From positions 1-64,000 of the forward strand of contig DGPL01000020.1 of NCBI GenBank assembly GCA_002390425.1: a DNA stretch of 64,000 nucleotides, given 5' to 3'. This document shows, in pieces, positions 36,291 through 45,468 of the stretch. Position 1 is the first letter of the stretch, and every line of letters starts with the position of its first letter. The notes beneath the pieces were generated by a model. It was not told the DNA's origin and did not search any database. It saw only the letters and a program-made list of their open reading frames with translations. The stretch comes from Kordiimonadaceae bacterium UBA4441 (GTDB lineage Bacteria > Pseudomonadota > Alphaproteobacteria > Sphingomonadales > Emcibacteraceae). The position numbers and the translations under genes were made by a program.

Positions 36291-37895
36291 ATGGCGGCTC
36301 ATATTTCTATTCCAACGGACCACATACTTAAACAGCTAACTGAAATACAAAATAGTCCGCTGTTTGAAAATAAAAATCGTCTCAAACGATTTCTTAGTTA
36401 TGTTGTCAATGAAAGTCTATCTGGAAATGCCCATCTCATAAAAGGCTACACACTCGGACTAGAAGTATTTGATAAAGATGAGAATTTTGATCCGCAAACA
36501 GATGCCATTGTCCGTGTTGAGGCAGGGAGATTAAGACGTTTATTAGAAAGCTATTATTTAGCCGAGGGAAAGAAGTCACCAATATTAATTACTTTACCTA
36601 AGGGAAAGTATAAACCCGAATTTAAGACAAGAAAAGATATAGAGAATGAAAGTCTTAATGATCCAATTTTTAATGCCGCAGCAGCACCACCTACGGGTCC
36701 CGCAATAGCCGTTCTTCCATTTGAAGTGATTGGTGAACAAAAAAGCGCTTCAATATTTGCAGACGGTATAACGGAAGAAATAATAAATCAGCTGAGTTTA
36801 AGTCCTAGTTTATTTGTTATTAGTCGAAAAGTGACTTCGCTTTATAAAAATAAATCTGTCGACATTCGTGAATTATCAAAAGAACTTGAAACACATTACG
36901 TCTTGGAAGGAAGCATTAGGCAAGCGAAACAAATGGTGAGAGTTAATGCACAGTTATTAAATGGTACAAATGGTGCAATAATCTGGACGGAAAAATTTGA
37001 TTATCAATTAACGCCTGAAAATATTATCACTGTACAAGATGAAATTGCAGCGAAAGTTAGCGCAACAATAGGTGATGCATATGGTACAATAATGCGAACA
37101 AGCGCTATTGATATGAAACGTAGCCGCACTGATTTTCTTGAGGCTTATGAAGCAATGCTTCGTTTTCATGATTATTTATTTGATTTATCACAAAAGTCAC
37201 ATTTAAAAGCACGTACAAGCTTAGAAAGTGCTGTCAAAATTGATCCTCATTACGCTGATGCCTGGGCAGGGCTTTCATTTCTAACACTGGACGAATATAG
37301 ATTTAGTTTTAATGTGCAAGGTGAACAGGAACCTGCATTAATTCGCGCACAAAAATTAGCTGAAAAAGCAATAAGCATGAGTTCGCAGTTTTCTATTGCC
37401 TGGTATGCTCTGACTATAATCCATTACCATAATGGCGAGTTAGAAAAATTTCAGGATAATATCAAAATGGGGCTAAGCCTTGCCCCTAATAGTCCGGCCG
37501 TTCTCGCAGATAGCGGGGTTTATCTCTGTTTAATGGGAGAACTTGAGCAGGGTTTATCTCTTGTAAAAAAAGCAATCTCTTTAAATCCACAACATCCCAA
37601 CTGGTGCGAATTTGCTTTATTTCATAATCATTTTCTGAAAAATGAATATGATAAAGCCAAAGCATATGTCAGCACCATCGAAACACCTGACTGGTTTTGG
37701 CCTTATGCCTTAGAAGCCATTAACTTTGCCGAAATTGGTGATTTTGAAGCCAGTAAAAAAGCACGTGAAAACCTCTTGAGACTTTATCCCGACTTTCCAA
37801 AAGATGCAGAAAAGGAATGTATGAAATGGTTTCATAGAAAAAAAGATGCTAAAAAATATCTCACGAGCTTTAAGAAGGCTGGTCTTATTCAATAA
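36291..37895 (+). CDS. TolB-like/TPR protein of the adenylate cyclase-associated type
   Basis: 534 residues. Residues 1-115 form the conserved domain with KRFLSYVVNESLSG...FDPQTDAIVRVEAGRLRRLL that precedes TolB-like domains in many proteobacterial signalling proteins. A TolB N-terminal-like domain follows (IAVLPFEV...FADGITEEIINQL, about 140-270), then TPR-like helices to the end. There is no cyclase catalytic domain and no membrane segment. Such proteins are often mislabelled adenylate cyclase; function unknown. It overlaps the convergent next gene by 11 bases. Confidence 0.8.
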   Translation: MAAHISIPTDHILKQLTEIQNSPLFENKNRLKRFLSYVVNESLSGNAHLIKGYTLGLEVFDKDENFDPQTDAIVRVEAGRLRRLLESYYLAEGKKSPILITLPKGKYKPEFKTRKDIENESLNDPIFNAAAAPPTGPAIAVLPFEVIGEQKSASIFADGITEEIINQLSLSPSLFVISRKVTSLYKNKSVDIRELSKELETHYVLEGSIRQAKQMVRVNAQLLNGTNGAIIWTEKFDYQLTPENIITVQDEIAAKVSATIGDAYGTIMRTSAIDMKRSRTDFLEAYEAMLRFHDYLFDLSQKSHLKARTSLESAVKIDPHYADAWAGLSFLTLDEYRFSFNVQGEQEPALIRAQKLAEKAISMSSQFSIAWYALTIIHYHNGELEKFQDNIKMGLSLAPNSPAVLADSGVYLCLMGELEQGLSLVKKAISLNPQHPNWCEFALFHNHFLKNEYDKAKAYVSTIETPDWFWPYALEAINFAEIGDFEASKKARENLLRLYPDFPKDAEKECMKWFHRKKDAKKYLTSFKKAGLIQ

Positions 37896-38313
37896 TACCG
37901 CATGCGGAAAAAATCCAACTTGCTTTTAAAGCGACTTTCGCTTCTTTAGCCATAGTCCTTTTAAGAGTCTCACTATATGAAAGGCAATCAGCCGTTACAT
38001 ATTCATTATCTTGAATAACATCTCTATAACGATCAATAATATCTACGACTCCATCGTTATAATCTTCTTGTGAAATTGTTTGAATAAGGCCAAGTTGGGC
38101 CAACGATCTTATCTTGTTACGTCGGTCCGAAATTTCAAGTGGACGAAATTCAGCATTTAATGCCTCTTGCGAACCTATCAATAATACAAGTCTAGGTGCT
38201 GACAAAAGCATTTCATTTTTGTCTTTTGTATAAAAATAACTTGCAGAATAGATCGTAAGTACAAAGAGTATAAAACCAATGACTATTATCTTAGATTTCT
38301 TTTTTTCTTCCAT
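37885..38313 (-). CDS. Membrane-anchored hypothetical protein
   Basis: 142 residues. A Lys-rich N-terminus and one membrane helix (about 8-27), then a soluble domain presumably outside. The arrangement EFRPLEISDRRNKIRSLAQLG and DCLSYSETLKRTMAKEAKVAL is not one I recognise. It faces the TolB/TPR gene tail to tail. Confidence 0.55.
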   Translation of the reverse strand: MEEKKKSKIIVIGFILFVLTIYSASYFYTKDKNEMLLSAPRLVLLIGSQEALNAEFRPLEISDRRNKIRSLAQLGLIQTISQEDYNDGVVDIIDRYRDVIQDNEYVTADCLSYSETLKRTMAKEAKVALKASWIFSACGIIE

Positions 38314-38450
38314 CTTTATTTTATATACCGAAAGTTAAACACGGGTCTAGTTTTTTGGTGTTCTTATTCATGAATTATTCATGAAAACTTGATAATATAA
38401 AGTAAGTTAACTACAAGTAGTGAAATAATTTTTAAACGTAGATACATTAA

Positions 38451-39440
38451 ATGACTTTTGATGAATTAAAAAAAGAACTTATTGCTTCCCCAAAGACTTG
38501 GTTAGTGACGGGCGCAGCAGGGTTTATTGGCTCGAACCTTGTCGAAGCCCTTTTAACATTAGACCAAACTGTCGTTGGATTAGATAATTTTTCAACCGGA
38601 CATCAACATAATCTAGATGCGGTTGAAAAAAGTGTAACTCGGGATCAATGGGAAAACTTTACTTTTTACCGTGGCGATATCTGTGATTATGAAAGTTGTA
38701 AAAAGGCTATCAAGGGCGCTCAATACGTATTACATCAAGCGGCACTAGGGTCAGTACCTAGATCAATTGCAAACCCCATTAACACAAATGCATCTAATGT
38801 CACTGGCTTCCTCAATTTGCTTGAAGCGGCAAAGGAAGAAAAAGTTTTAAACTTTGTTTATGCAGCCTCAAGTTCCACTTATGGCGATCATCCTGATTTA
38901 CCAAAAGTTGAAGATAAAATCGGCAACCCATTATCACCTTATGCCGTGACAAAATATGTCAATGAACTCTATGCAGATGTCTTTTCCAGAACCTATAATT
39001 TCCATTCAATTGGACTTCGTTATTTTAACGTATTTGGACAACGTCAAGATCCAGAAGGTGCCTATGCAGCCGTTATCCCAAAATGGGTAAGCGCTGTTAA
39101 AAATAATGAAACCGTTTATATTAATGGTGATGGCGAAACCAGCCGAGACTTTTGTTTTATTGAAAATGTAATCCAAATTAATTTACTTGCGGCAACTTGC
39201 GAAACAAATTCAAAGAGCGAAGTATATAACGTCGCAGTCGGTGATCAAACATCACTAAATCAATTAATTGAACTGATCAAAGAAAACCTAAACGCGCCAG
39301 AATTTAACAAAATCGAATATCGTGATTTTAGGGCTGGTGACGTTAGACATTCAAAAGCATCAATTGAGAAAGCCATAAAAGATCTAAATTATGATCCGCA
39401 ATTTACAATGCGGCAAGGTCTTAAGAAAATGCTTTCATAA
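38451..39440 (+). CDS. UDP-N-acetylhexosamine 4-epimerase-like SDR (WbpP/TviC type)
   Basis: 329 residues. NAD motif GAAGFIGS (21-28), catalytic Ser142 in SSSTYG and Y164-x3-K168. The N-terminal preface and the HQAALGSVPRSI and RYFNVFGQRQDPEGAYAAVIPKW blocks are those of WbpP/TviC, which interconvert UDP-GlcNAc(A) and UDP-GalNAc(A). It opens the plus-strand part of the inositol/export cluster and lies nine bases before the CDP-alcohol phosphotransferase. Confidence 0.88.
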   Translation: MTFDELKKELIASPKTWLVTGAAGFIGSNLVEALLTLDQTVVGLDNFSTGHQHNLDAVEKSVTRDQWENFTFYRGDICDYESCKKAIKGAQYVLHQAALGSVPRSIANPINTNASNVTGFLNLLEAAKEEKVLNFVYAASSSTYGDHPDLPKVEDKIGNPLSPYAVTKYVNELYADVFSRTYNFHSIGLRYFNVFGQRQDPEGAYAAVIPKWVSAVKNNETVYINGDGETSRDFCFIENVIQINLLAATCETNSKSEVYNVAVGDQTSLNQLIELIKENLNAPEFNKIEYRDFRAGDVRHSKASIEKAIKDLNYDPQFTMRQGLKKMLS

Positions 39441-39449
39441 GGCAACATT

Positions 39450-40349
39450 ATGGAAAATAATTCTGACGGTATCAAACGCACTGGTGAAATTGAAGAATTC
39501 ACTAATGTTCATATAATCCATCCTATTAGCAGTTGGTTGGTACCGATTTTTATTAGTTTGAAGATCACACCCAATATGGTCTCTTCTTTTGGGATGCTTT
39601 GCGGCATATTAGCGGGATTTTGTTATTTTAATTATCAAAACCCACTTTTTGCCGTTCTTGGATTCATGTTTATGTTTATATGGCATGTTTTTGATGGTGC
39701 TGATGGACAGCTTGCCCGCGCCACGCAAAATTTTTCCGAGATAGGAAAAGTCATAGATGGTGTTTGTGATTATGTAACTTTTATTAGTGTATATGTCGGC
39801 ATTTCCCTGGCACTTAGTCCAATCGTAGGCAATGATATTTGGTTTTTATCAATTGGCGCGGGGCTGTGTCACGCCATACAGTCCGGCGCTTATGAATTAC
39901 AAAGAAGCGAATATGATTATTGGGGCAAAGGAAAAGCCTCTTCTGACTTACCAAGCATCAATGAATTAATTGATCACGGCAGAAACAAATCAACGATTGG
40001 GCAACTCGCTAATCAACTACATATCGGTTATATTCGAATGCAATATGCCTTTAGTGGAGTTGATCGTAATTTTCGCCATTCAATTAAAGAAGTTTTGAGC
40101 TTAGCACCAGAAAAAGAAGAAAAAATAAGAGAACTATACAGAGAGCTTTATGCGCCCGCTGTAAATAACTGGTCTATTCTTTGTGCCAATTACCGTACTT
40201 TTGCCATATTTATCGCGTCAATTAGTGGTGAGCCGCAATATTATTTTTGGTTCGAAGTGGTAGCCTTAAATATCGCTCTTATGTTTCTGGTTCAAAAACA
40301 AAAAATATTAAATGACTTGTTTACCATGAGATTAAAAGAAATTATTTAA
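39450..40349 (+). CDS. CDP-alcohol phosphatidyltransferase family enzyme
   Basis: 299 residues. The full family signature D82-G-A-D85-G-x2-A89-R90-x8-G99-x3-D103-x3-D107 is intact, so both metal sites should form. Helices flank it, and a hydrophilic stretch at about 150-245 is longer than in PgsA or PssA. The family moves a phospho-alcohol from a CDP-alcohol to an acceptor. With a probable CDP-inositol-forming enzyme opposite at 43407, CDP-inositol is a plausible donor, as in archaeal DIPP synthase; the acceptor is unknown. Confidence 0.85.
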   Translation: MENNSDGIKRTGEIEEFTNVHIIHPISSWLVPIFISLKITPNMVSSFGMLCGILAGFCYFNYQNPLFAVLGFMFMFIWHVFDGADGQLARATQNFSEIGKVIDGVCDYVTFISVYVGISLALSPIVGNDIWFLSIGAGLCHAIQSGAYELQRSEYDYWGKGKASSDLPSINELIDHGRNKSTIGQLANQLHIGYIRMQYAFSGVDRNFRHSIKEVLSLAPEKEEKIRELYRELYAPAVNNWSILCANYRTFAIFIASISGEPQYYFWFEVVALNIALMFLVQKQKILNDLFTMRLKEII

Positions 40350-40373
40350 TAGAGTAAGATTAGGAAGCCTTAT

Positions 40374-41474
40374 ATGTGCTTTAAAAAAGTTTTTAGTCGA
40401 ATATTAGTATTGTTATTATTCTCTATTACCAGCGTATACTCTCAAGAAATAGATAATATCCGCCCTAAACGGCTGGATGATAAAAATTATACTGAATATT
40501 GGGAACAATATTTTTATCTGTCTGACGGTTCCTTGATTACAAGTCAATTTCTTGTGGCGAATTTCCCATGGCCAGTTGGAAAAGACCACGGCATCATGTT
40601 AAGCACACTCATCACGCCCAACGGTGAACAATATGTCATTAAAAATGGTCGCAACTTTGGTGAATGGGGGTACAAAGAAGATAAGCTTGATCTTTTCATA
40701 CATACCCACCGCTTAAGTCAAAAAAATGATGAAGTAAATGTTCATCTTGAAAATACAATGGCCTTTGTCGATATAAATTCAAAATCGAAAATCGCACCAT
40801 TTAGTCACAATCGCTTTTCAAGTGATGAAGGCTTTATTGAAAGCCGCTTTTATGCCCCTTCCCTTATTGGTAATGGCAATTGGCAGTTGGGTGAAGAAGC
40901 TGGGTTTAAACCAAACGGCCCCGTTAATAATGCCGATATCGCAGAGGGACATGGCGTACACGTTCTAATGACAGATAAGGTCGATCAATTAATTAAAAAT
41001 TGGACGCGTATTTCCGGTATTGGTAATGGTCAACTGAAACCATTCATTTCTGCAATCACCAGACCAGATGAAAAGCAAGATATCATTTTCAAACTATTTG
41101 ATAACGACAAAACAATAGAAACTTTTGAAAATGTGAACATTAAATATGAGAATATTACTAAAGAAAAAGAGGCGTCTTATCCAAAAAGAATTAAAATTAC
41201 TGCAAAAGGAAAAAATGGTAATATTGAAGGAGAAATTCAATTTACTAGAAAAATGGACCATTTCAATTTAACTGATCATTTAAACTTTTTTGAGCGTTCA
41301 TTTGCTAAATCAAATCCAACCGTTACAAATTTTCGCTACATTGCAGACTATAATCTGGTATATAAAACAGCAGAGGGTGAAAAACTTCTAAGTGGTAAGG
41401 CGTTAAGTGAATATACTGATATTCAACCAGCTAAGAAAGCCGCATCGAAGAAAAGACGCCGCAGCAGACGTTAA
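40374..41474 (+). CDS. Exported protein of unknown function, possibly AttH/CrtC-like
   Basis: 366 residues with a signal peptide (about 1-23, cut near VYSQ). The body is beta-rich; WEQYFYLSDGSLITSQFLVANFP and a GHGVHVLMTD...NWTRISG stretch recall the double-lipocalin AttH/CrtC/Svf1 fold that binds or modifies hydrophobic ligands, but this is a weak resemblance. The C-terminus is strongly basic (KKAASKKRRRSRR). Position between the phosphotransferase and the flippase suggests a role in handling the exported product. Confidence 0.55.
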   Translation: MCFKKVFSRILVLLLFSITSVYSQEIDNIRPKRLDDKNYTEYWEQYFYLSDGSLITSQFLVANFPWPVGKDHGIMLSTLITPNGEQYVIKNGRNFGEWGYKEDKLDLFIHTHRLSQKNDEVNVHLENTMAFVDINSKSKIAPFSHNRFSSDEGFIESRFYAPSLIGNGNWQLGEEAGFKPNGPVNNADIAEGHGVHVLMTDKVDQLIKNWTRISGIGNGQLKPFISAITRPDEKQDIIFKLFDNDKTIETFENVNIKYENITKEKEASYPKRIKITAKGKNGNIEGEIQFTRKMDHFNLTDHLNFFERSFAKSNPTVTNFRYIADYNLVYKTAEGEKLLSGKALSEYTDIQPAKKAASKKRRRSRR

Positions 41475-41493
41475 CTAAACCAGAAATGATCTT

Positions 41494-43026
41494 ATGTCCG
41501 CAACTGATGACAAGGCCGCAATCACGGCCAAAGACAATAAAGATATTGCCAAAGGTGCAGGGGCAAATTTCTTTGGCTTTATAATTCGCTTAGGATCGCG
41601 ACTTCCCTTTTTAATTCTTGCCGTAGCGCTTTTTGGTAATGAACTTTATGGGCGTTACAATTATACCATCACGACAATTGAAATTTGCGCTGCGTTCGCC
41701 ACATTCGGATTTAAAAGGTCATTATTTAAATTTATTCACGATGATGAATATGCAGGAAAATACTCAATCGAACAGGTAATGATTTCTGCTTTGTTGAGTT
41801 CCGTTCTCGTCAGTATTTTATTTACAGGGATTATTATTCTAAGTGCAGAAATGCTTGCCTTTCTTTTTGATTACCCAGAAATGGTTCCCGGATTAAAATC
41901 TTTAGCACCTGTGGTAATCATAATTACGGCGCTTGACGTTATTCTTGCAGGGACAAGAGCAACACGTAAAATGCGTTATGAGGTAATCTCAAGAAGTCTA
42001 GTTGAACCTTATGTCTTACTTGGTAGTATGCTTCTTTTTTATTATCTTGATTATTCTAGTTTTGGCCTTTTAATGGCTTACGCGGTCGCTCTTATCGCCG
42101 CCCTTATTTACGCTCTCTGGGGATTTTGCGACCTTTATTCATTAGAAAAAACATTAAAGGCGCGACCAAGTTTATCGTTAATGAAGAATTTAATGCGGTT
42201 TTCCGGCCCCACTGCTTTTCATGACCTTGCTCTTTTAACATTTATGAGAATGGATATTTTTGCAGTGAAATTCTTTTTCTCGGAAGCAATTTTAGGTGTT
42301 TATACAATTGCCCAACAATTTGCCACATCCGTTGAAAAAATATATCAAAGCTTTTATCCAATCCTTTCACCTGTAATGGCAAAAAGCCTCGTGGCGAAAG
42401 ATTATAAAACCGTTGAACAACAAATGATTATGGTTTCGCGATGGATTCTCATGATCCAAAGTATCCTCGTCATTCTCTGCATTTTTTACGGCGAAACGAT
42501 CTTTTCAGCTATCCTACCAGAAGGCATAGACCAAGATATGGCAATGATCGGCGGAATGGTCCTCTTTTTCTTGATGCTTGGTGAAACTATAAATGGCGGG
42601 TTTGGTATGGCTGACTTGCCTGTTATTTACCGAAGCCCATTCTTTAATCCAATCATCTCTTTAACAATGATACCCGTATATATTTTACTGGCCTATCTAT
42701 TTACACAATATACCTCATTTGGTCCTATCGGTGTGGCCATGGCCCTATGCAGCACATATCTTCTAATGAATTTATTAAGAGTTATGGTGATCAAAAAAAT
42801 GTTTAACATTAACATGTTAAAACTAAGGATATTTAAAGTTATCTTTGCTGCGATCGCAACGACGTTTAGTTTTTATTTGCTGGAAAACTTTCTACCCATT
42901 GATTTAAGATATGGATATGGAATTGCGATTGGAATTCCACTCTTATTTTTGATTTATGGAATATTATTAATAATTATAGCGATGGAAAAATCCGACATTC
43001 AAAAATTAAAAGCAAAGTTCCTGTAA
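41494..43026 (+). CDS. Polysaccharide/lipid-linked glycan flippase (MOP superfamily)
   Basis: 510 residues, about 14 helices, starting with an Asp/Lys-rich cytoplasmic tail. GAGANFFGFIIRLGSRLPFLILAVALFG and the following LYGRYNYTIT are typical of Wzx/PST-type exporters. It would move a lipid-linked sugar or phospholipid precursor to the outer face. It lies 19 bases after the exported-protein gene, within the same transcript. Confidence 0.86.
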   Translation: MSATDDKAAITAKDNKDIAKGAGANFFGFIIRLGSRLPFLILAVALFGNELYGRYNYTITTIEICAAFATFGFKRSLFKFIHDDEYAGKYSIEQVMISALLSSVLVSILFTGIIILSAEMLAFLFDYPEMVPGLKSLAPVVIIITALDVILAGTRATRKMRYEVISRSLVEPYVLLGSMLLFYYLDYSSFGLLMAYAVALIAALIYALWGFCDLYSLEKTLKARPSLSLMKNLMRFSGPTAFHDLALLTFMRMDIFAVKFFFSEAILGVYTIAQQFATSVEKIYQSFYPILSPVMAKSLVAKDYKTVEQQMIMVSRWILMIQSILVILCIFYGETIFSAILPEGIDQDMAMIGGMVLFFLMLGETINGGFGMADLPVIYRSPFFNPIISLTMIPVYILLAYLFTQYTSFGPIGVAMALCSTYLLMNLLRVMVIKKMFNINMLKLRIFKVIFAAIATTFSFYLLENFLPIDLRYGYGIAIGIPLLFLIYGILLIIIAMEKSDIQKLKAKFL

Positions 43027-43090
43027 AAAAACTTTCTCAACACGTAAAAGATTTGCTAAGTTCTGAAACAACATAATAAGGAACTGAAAA

Positions 43091-43402
43091 GTGCACGATG
43101 ACAATCCAACCGAAGAAGAAAAGAAATCAAAGCTTATCGAATACCGCAATAGTATAGATAATATTGATGCGGCTGTAATAAATATGCTTGCTGAACGATT
43201 TAAGATCACCCAAAAAGTTGGCGTTTATAAAGCAAAATATGGTCTCCCACCTTCAGATAAAGATCGCGAAAGCAAGCAGATAGAACGCCTTCGGAAATTA
43301 TCAGAAGATGCACAACTAGATCCTGACTTTTCAGAAAAGTTTTTAGATTTTATTATTGAGGAAGTCATTCAACACCACAAAAAAATTAGTGGTGCTGAAT
43401 AA
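43091..43402 (+). CDS. Chorismate mutase, AroQ type
   Basis: 103 residues from a GTG with AAGGA upstream. The alpha-helical AroQ fold keeps the active-site residues with E. coli spacing: R19, R36, K47, D56, R59, E60, and Gln94 near the end. It makes prephenate for Phe and Tyr. It is a stand-alone domain without a dehydratase or dehydrogenase. It is last in the plus-strand cluster and five bases from the convergent cytidylyltransferase gene; co-location with sugar genes is unexplained. Confidence 0.85.
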   Translation: MHDDNPTEEEKKSKLIEYRNSIDNIDAAVINMLAERFKITQKVGVYKAKYGLPPSDKDRESKQIERLRKLSEDAQLDPDFSEKFLDFIIEEVIQHHKKISGAE

Positions 43403-43406
43403 AATC

Positions 43407-44123
43407 TTATAATTTGCCTTGGTCAACATAAACAATAGCTTTACCAAACGCCATTGGATCATCAACATCAAGCCACAAGCGGCCTTTAACATCAAAAGTA
43501 CGCGCCTTATCTTTAGCCCCTAGTACATTCATCGCACCAGAAATGCTTTCATCGCCTTCTTTGGCGCTTTGTTCAAGTGCTGCAAACATAGCAGATGTAC
43601 AATAAAAAATACCCGTATCAAACGCATTATAGTCACGGATGATTTTACCGATATTATTAATTTCATTTTTCGTGCAATTCACACGTGTCACATCTTCTAA
43701 ATCAACAACAGGGTTTTCAATATTATAATCCACACAAAGTGTCACTGTTCCCTCTTCATGATCATGTGAAAGCAAGTCTTTTATGATTTCAGGATCAAAA
43801 AGGTGATCACACATTGTTAATACAAAGGGACCTTCAATTACATCTTTAGCACAGGACACTGAAAGTCCATTTGGACGTTGCCATTCTTCATTAATAATAT
43901 GAGTGATCGAAATATTTTCTCGTTCCGACAATTCATCAAGGAAGTCACGTACTTTTGTGCCACGGTATCCCGTTACAACGTAAAAATCATCAAGACCGCC
44001 GGCGCGTGCATTTAAAATTACCCGTTCAATAATGGGCACACCACCGAGTTCAATCAGTGGCTTGCTCTCACCTTTTTCACGTAATCTAGTGCCTTGACCA
44101 GCGGCAGCAATTAAGCATTTCAT
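43407..44123 (-). CDS. Inositol-1-phosphate cytidylyltransferase-like nucleotidyltransferase
   Basis: 238 residues. The N-terminus AAAGQGTRL (6-14) with K21 and the metal Asp106 in MCDH define the sugar-nucleotidyltransferase fold. NGLSVS (85-90), then VTRVNCTKNEINNIGKIIRDYNAFDTGIF, resembles the CTP:L-myo-inositol-1-phosphate cytidylyltransferase half of archaeal and Thermotoga IPCT/DIPPS proteins. Its ATG overlaps the stop of the inositol-phosphate synthase gene (ATGA), which supplies exactly that substrate. Other sugar-1-phosphate nucleotidyltransferases are possible. Confidence 0.78.
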   Translation of the reverse strand: MKCLIAAAGQGTRLREKGESKPLIELGGVPIIERVILNARAGGLDDFYVVTGYRGTKVRDFLDELSERENISITHIINEEWQRPNGLSVSCAKDVIEGPFVLTMCDHLFDPEIIKDLLSHDHEEGTVTLCVDYNIENPVVDLEDVTRVNCTKNEINNIGKIIRDYNAFDTGIFYCTSAMFAALEQSAKEGDESISGAMNVLGAKDKARTFDVKGRLWLDVDDPMAFGKAIVYVDQGKL

Positions 44124-45247
44124 TCTGCAGTACCAAGAGATTTAACGCGACTATCGATAAACTGTTCCGTCATTTCATAGGCTTGATCATCAGTATACTG
44201 AACAGGCGGATGTTTACAGAAGTATGCTGAAGCAGCCGTAAGAATACCACCTTCACTATTCATAAGTGCCAATTTACAGCAGCGGATCATGTCAATTGCC
44301 ACACCCGCTGAGTTCGGACTGTCTTCCACAGAAAGACGCATTTCTAAATTCATAGGTACACCACCAAATAGATCACCTTCCATACGCAAGAAGCAAACTT
44401 TGTTGTCATTCTGCCATGGAATATAATCACTTGGACCAACATGGATGTTTTCGTCATCTAATCTTGTACCAGCAACCGCTTGAACCGCTTCTGTTTTTGA
44501 TTCTTTCTTAGAGGCAAGACGGTCCTGATTTTTCATATTTAAAAAGTCAGTGTTACCACCAGTATTTAATTGATAAGTACGGTCAAGAACCACACCACGC
44601 TTAGCGAAAAGATCAGTTAGTGTTCTATGGGTAATAGTTGCACCTAGTTGCGCTTTAATATCATCACCAACAATCGGAATATTGGCGGCTTCAAACTTTT
44701 CTGCCCACTCAGGATTACTCGCAATGAAAACAGGCATATTGTTAATGAAAGCAACGCCTGCCTCTAATGCACATTCAGCATAGAACTTAGCGGCTTCTTC
44801 AGATCCTACCGGCATATAATTCGTTAGAATTTCAGCGCCACTTTCTTTTAGTTCGCGTACGATATCTTCTTTAGTTGCTGAAGGTGTTCCATCAAGAACA
44901 AATGTACGATTGTCATCATAATCAGCCATATGTTTTGAAACACCATCTAGGATATTACCCATTTTAACGATCGTGCCGCTTAGTGGTAAATCTTGGTGAA
45001 AAACTGTCGTACAATTTGGTTTTTCAAAAATTGCTTCATTAACGTCTTTACCGACCTTACGGCTATCAACATCAAAAGCGGCCACAACCTCAATGTCACA
45101 TGGACGGTAACCGGCTACATCCCAATGCATCAAGCCTGGGACAATTTTATCGTTACCTACACGCTCTGGTGTATAATAATAAATACCTTGAATGAGTGAA
45201 CTTGCACAGTTTCCAATACCCGCAATCGCAATTTTAATTTTCGACAT
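44120..45247 (-). CDS. ino1: myo-Inositol-1-phosphate synthase
   Basis: 375 residues. IAIAGIGNCASSLIQG at the NAD site, LTNYMPVGSE, and QLGATITHRTL...NTGGNTDFLN are the conserved blocks of the short bacterial/archaeal inositol-1-phosphate synthase (as in actinobacterial Ino1). It turns glucose-6-phosphate into L-myo-inositol-1-phosphate. It is first of a two-gene unit with the cytidylyltransferase. De novo inositol synthesis is uncommon in alphaproteobacteria, which makes the gene pair notable. Confidence 0.92.
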   Translation of the reverse strand: MSKIKIAIAGIGNCASSLIQGIYYYTPERVGNDKIVPGLMHWDVAGYRPCDIEVVAAFDVDSRKVGKDVNEAIFEKPNCTTVFHQDLPLSGTIVKMGNILDGVSKHMADYDDNRTFVLDGTPSATKEDIVRELKESGAEILTNYMPVGSEEAAKFYAECALEAGVAFINNMPVFIASNPEWAEKFEAANIPIVGDDIKAQLGATITHRTLTDLFAKRGVVLDRTYQLNTGGNTDFLNMKNQDRLASKKESKTEAVQAVAGTRLDDENIHVGPSDYIPWQNDNKVCFLRMEGDLFGGVPMNLEMRLSVEDSPNSAGVAIDMIRCCKLALMNSEGGILTAASAYFCKHPPVQYTDDQAYEMTEQFIDSRVKSLGTAE

Positions 45248-45353
45248 ATATTTTACCTTTTTTATATTATATCTCTATCATCGGTTTACATAAAACCCGA
45301 ATTTCAATCCCCTCCTATACATTATAATGCGCAATAAAGACAAGCATTTAACA

Positions 45354-45370
45354 GTTACATGAGATGTAAC
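45354..45370. repeat. Inverted repeat in the ino1/FKBP divergent region
   Basis: GTTACAT-GAG-ATGTAAC, perfect 7-base arms, lies between the divergent ino1 (start 45247) and FKBP (start 45469) genes. It shares GTTAC...GTAAC half-sites with the palindrome at 34851-34870 but with a 7-base rather than 6-base spacing. A regulator site is possible. Confidence 0.5.
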
Positions 45371-45468
45371 ATAAGTAGATACAAAAATTGCGTCTTGGAA
45401 CTGCCACAGTTTTGCTATATACGAATGGCATTAATTTTATAAAAACACAGAAAAACATGGAGTTTTTA

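Noticed and set aside
38451..45247. Genomic island of foreign origin
   Set aside because: Base composition looks like the neighbours by eye, and no integrase, transposase, tRNA or flanking repeat was seen.
45354..45370. Attachment-site-like repeat
   Set aside because: A short palindrome with no matching copy beside an integrase; better read as a possible regulator site.
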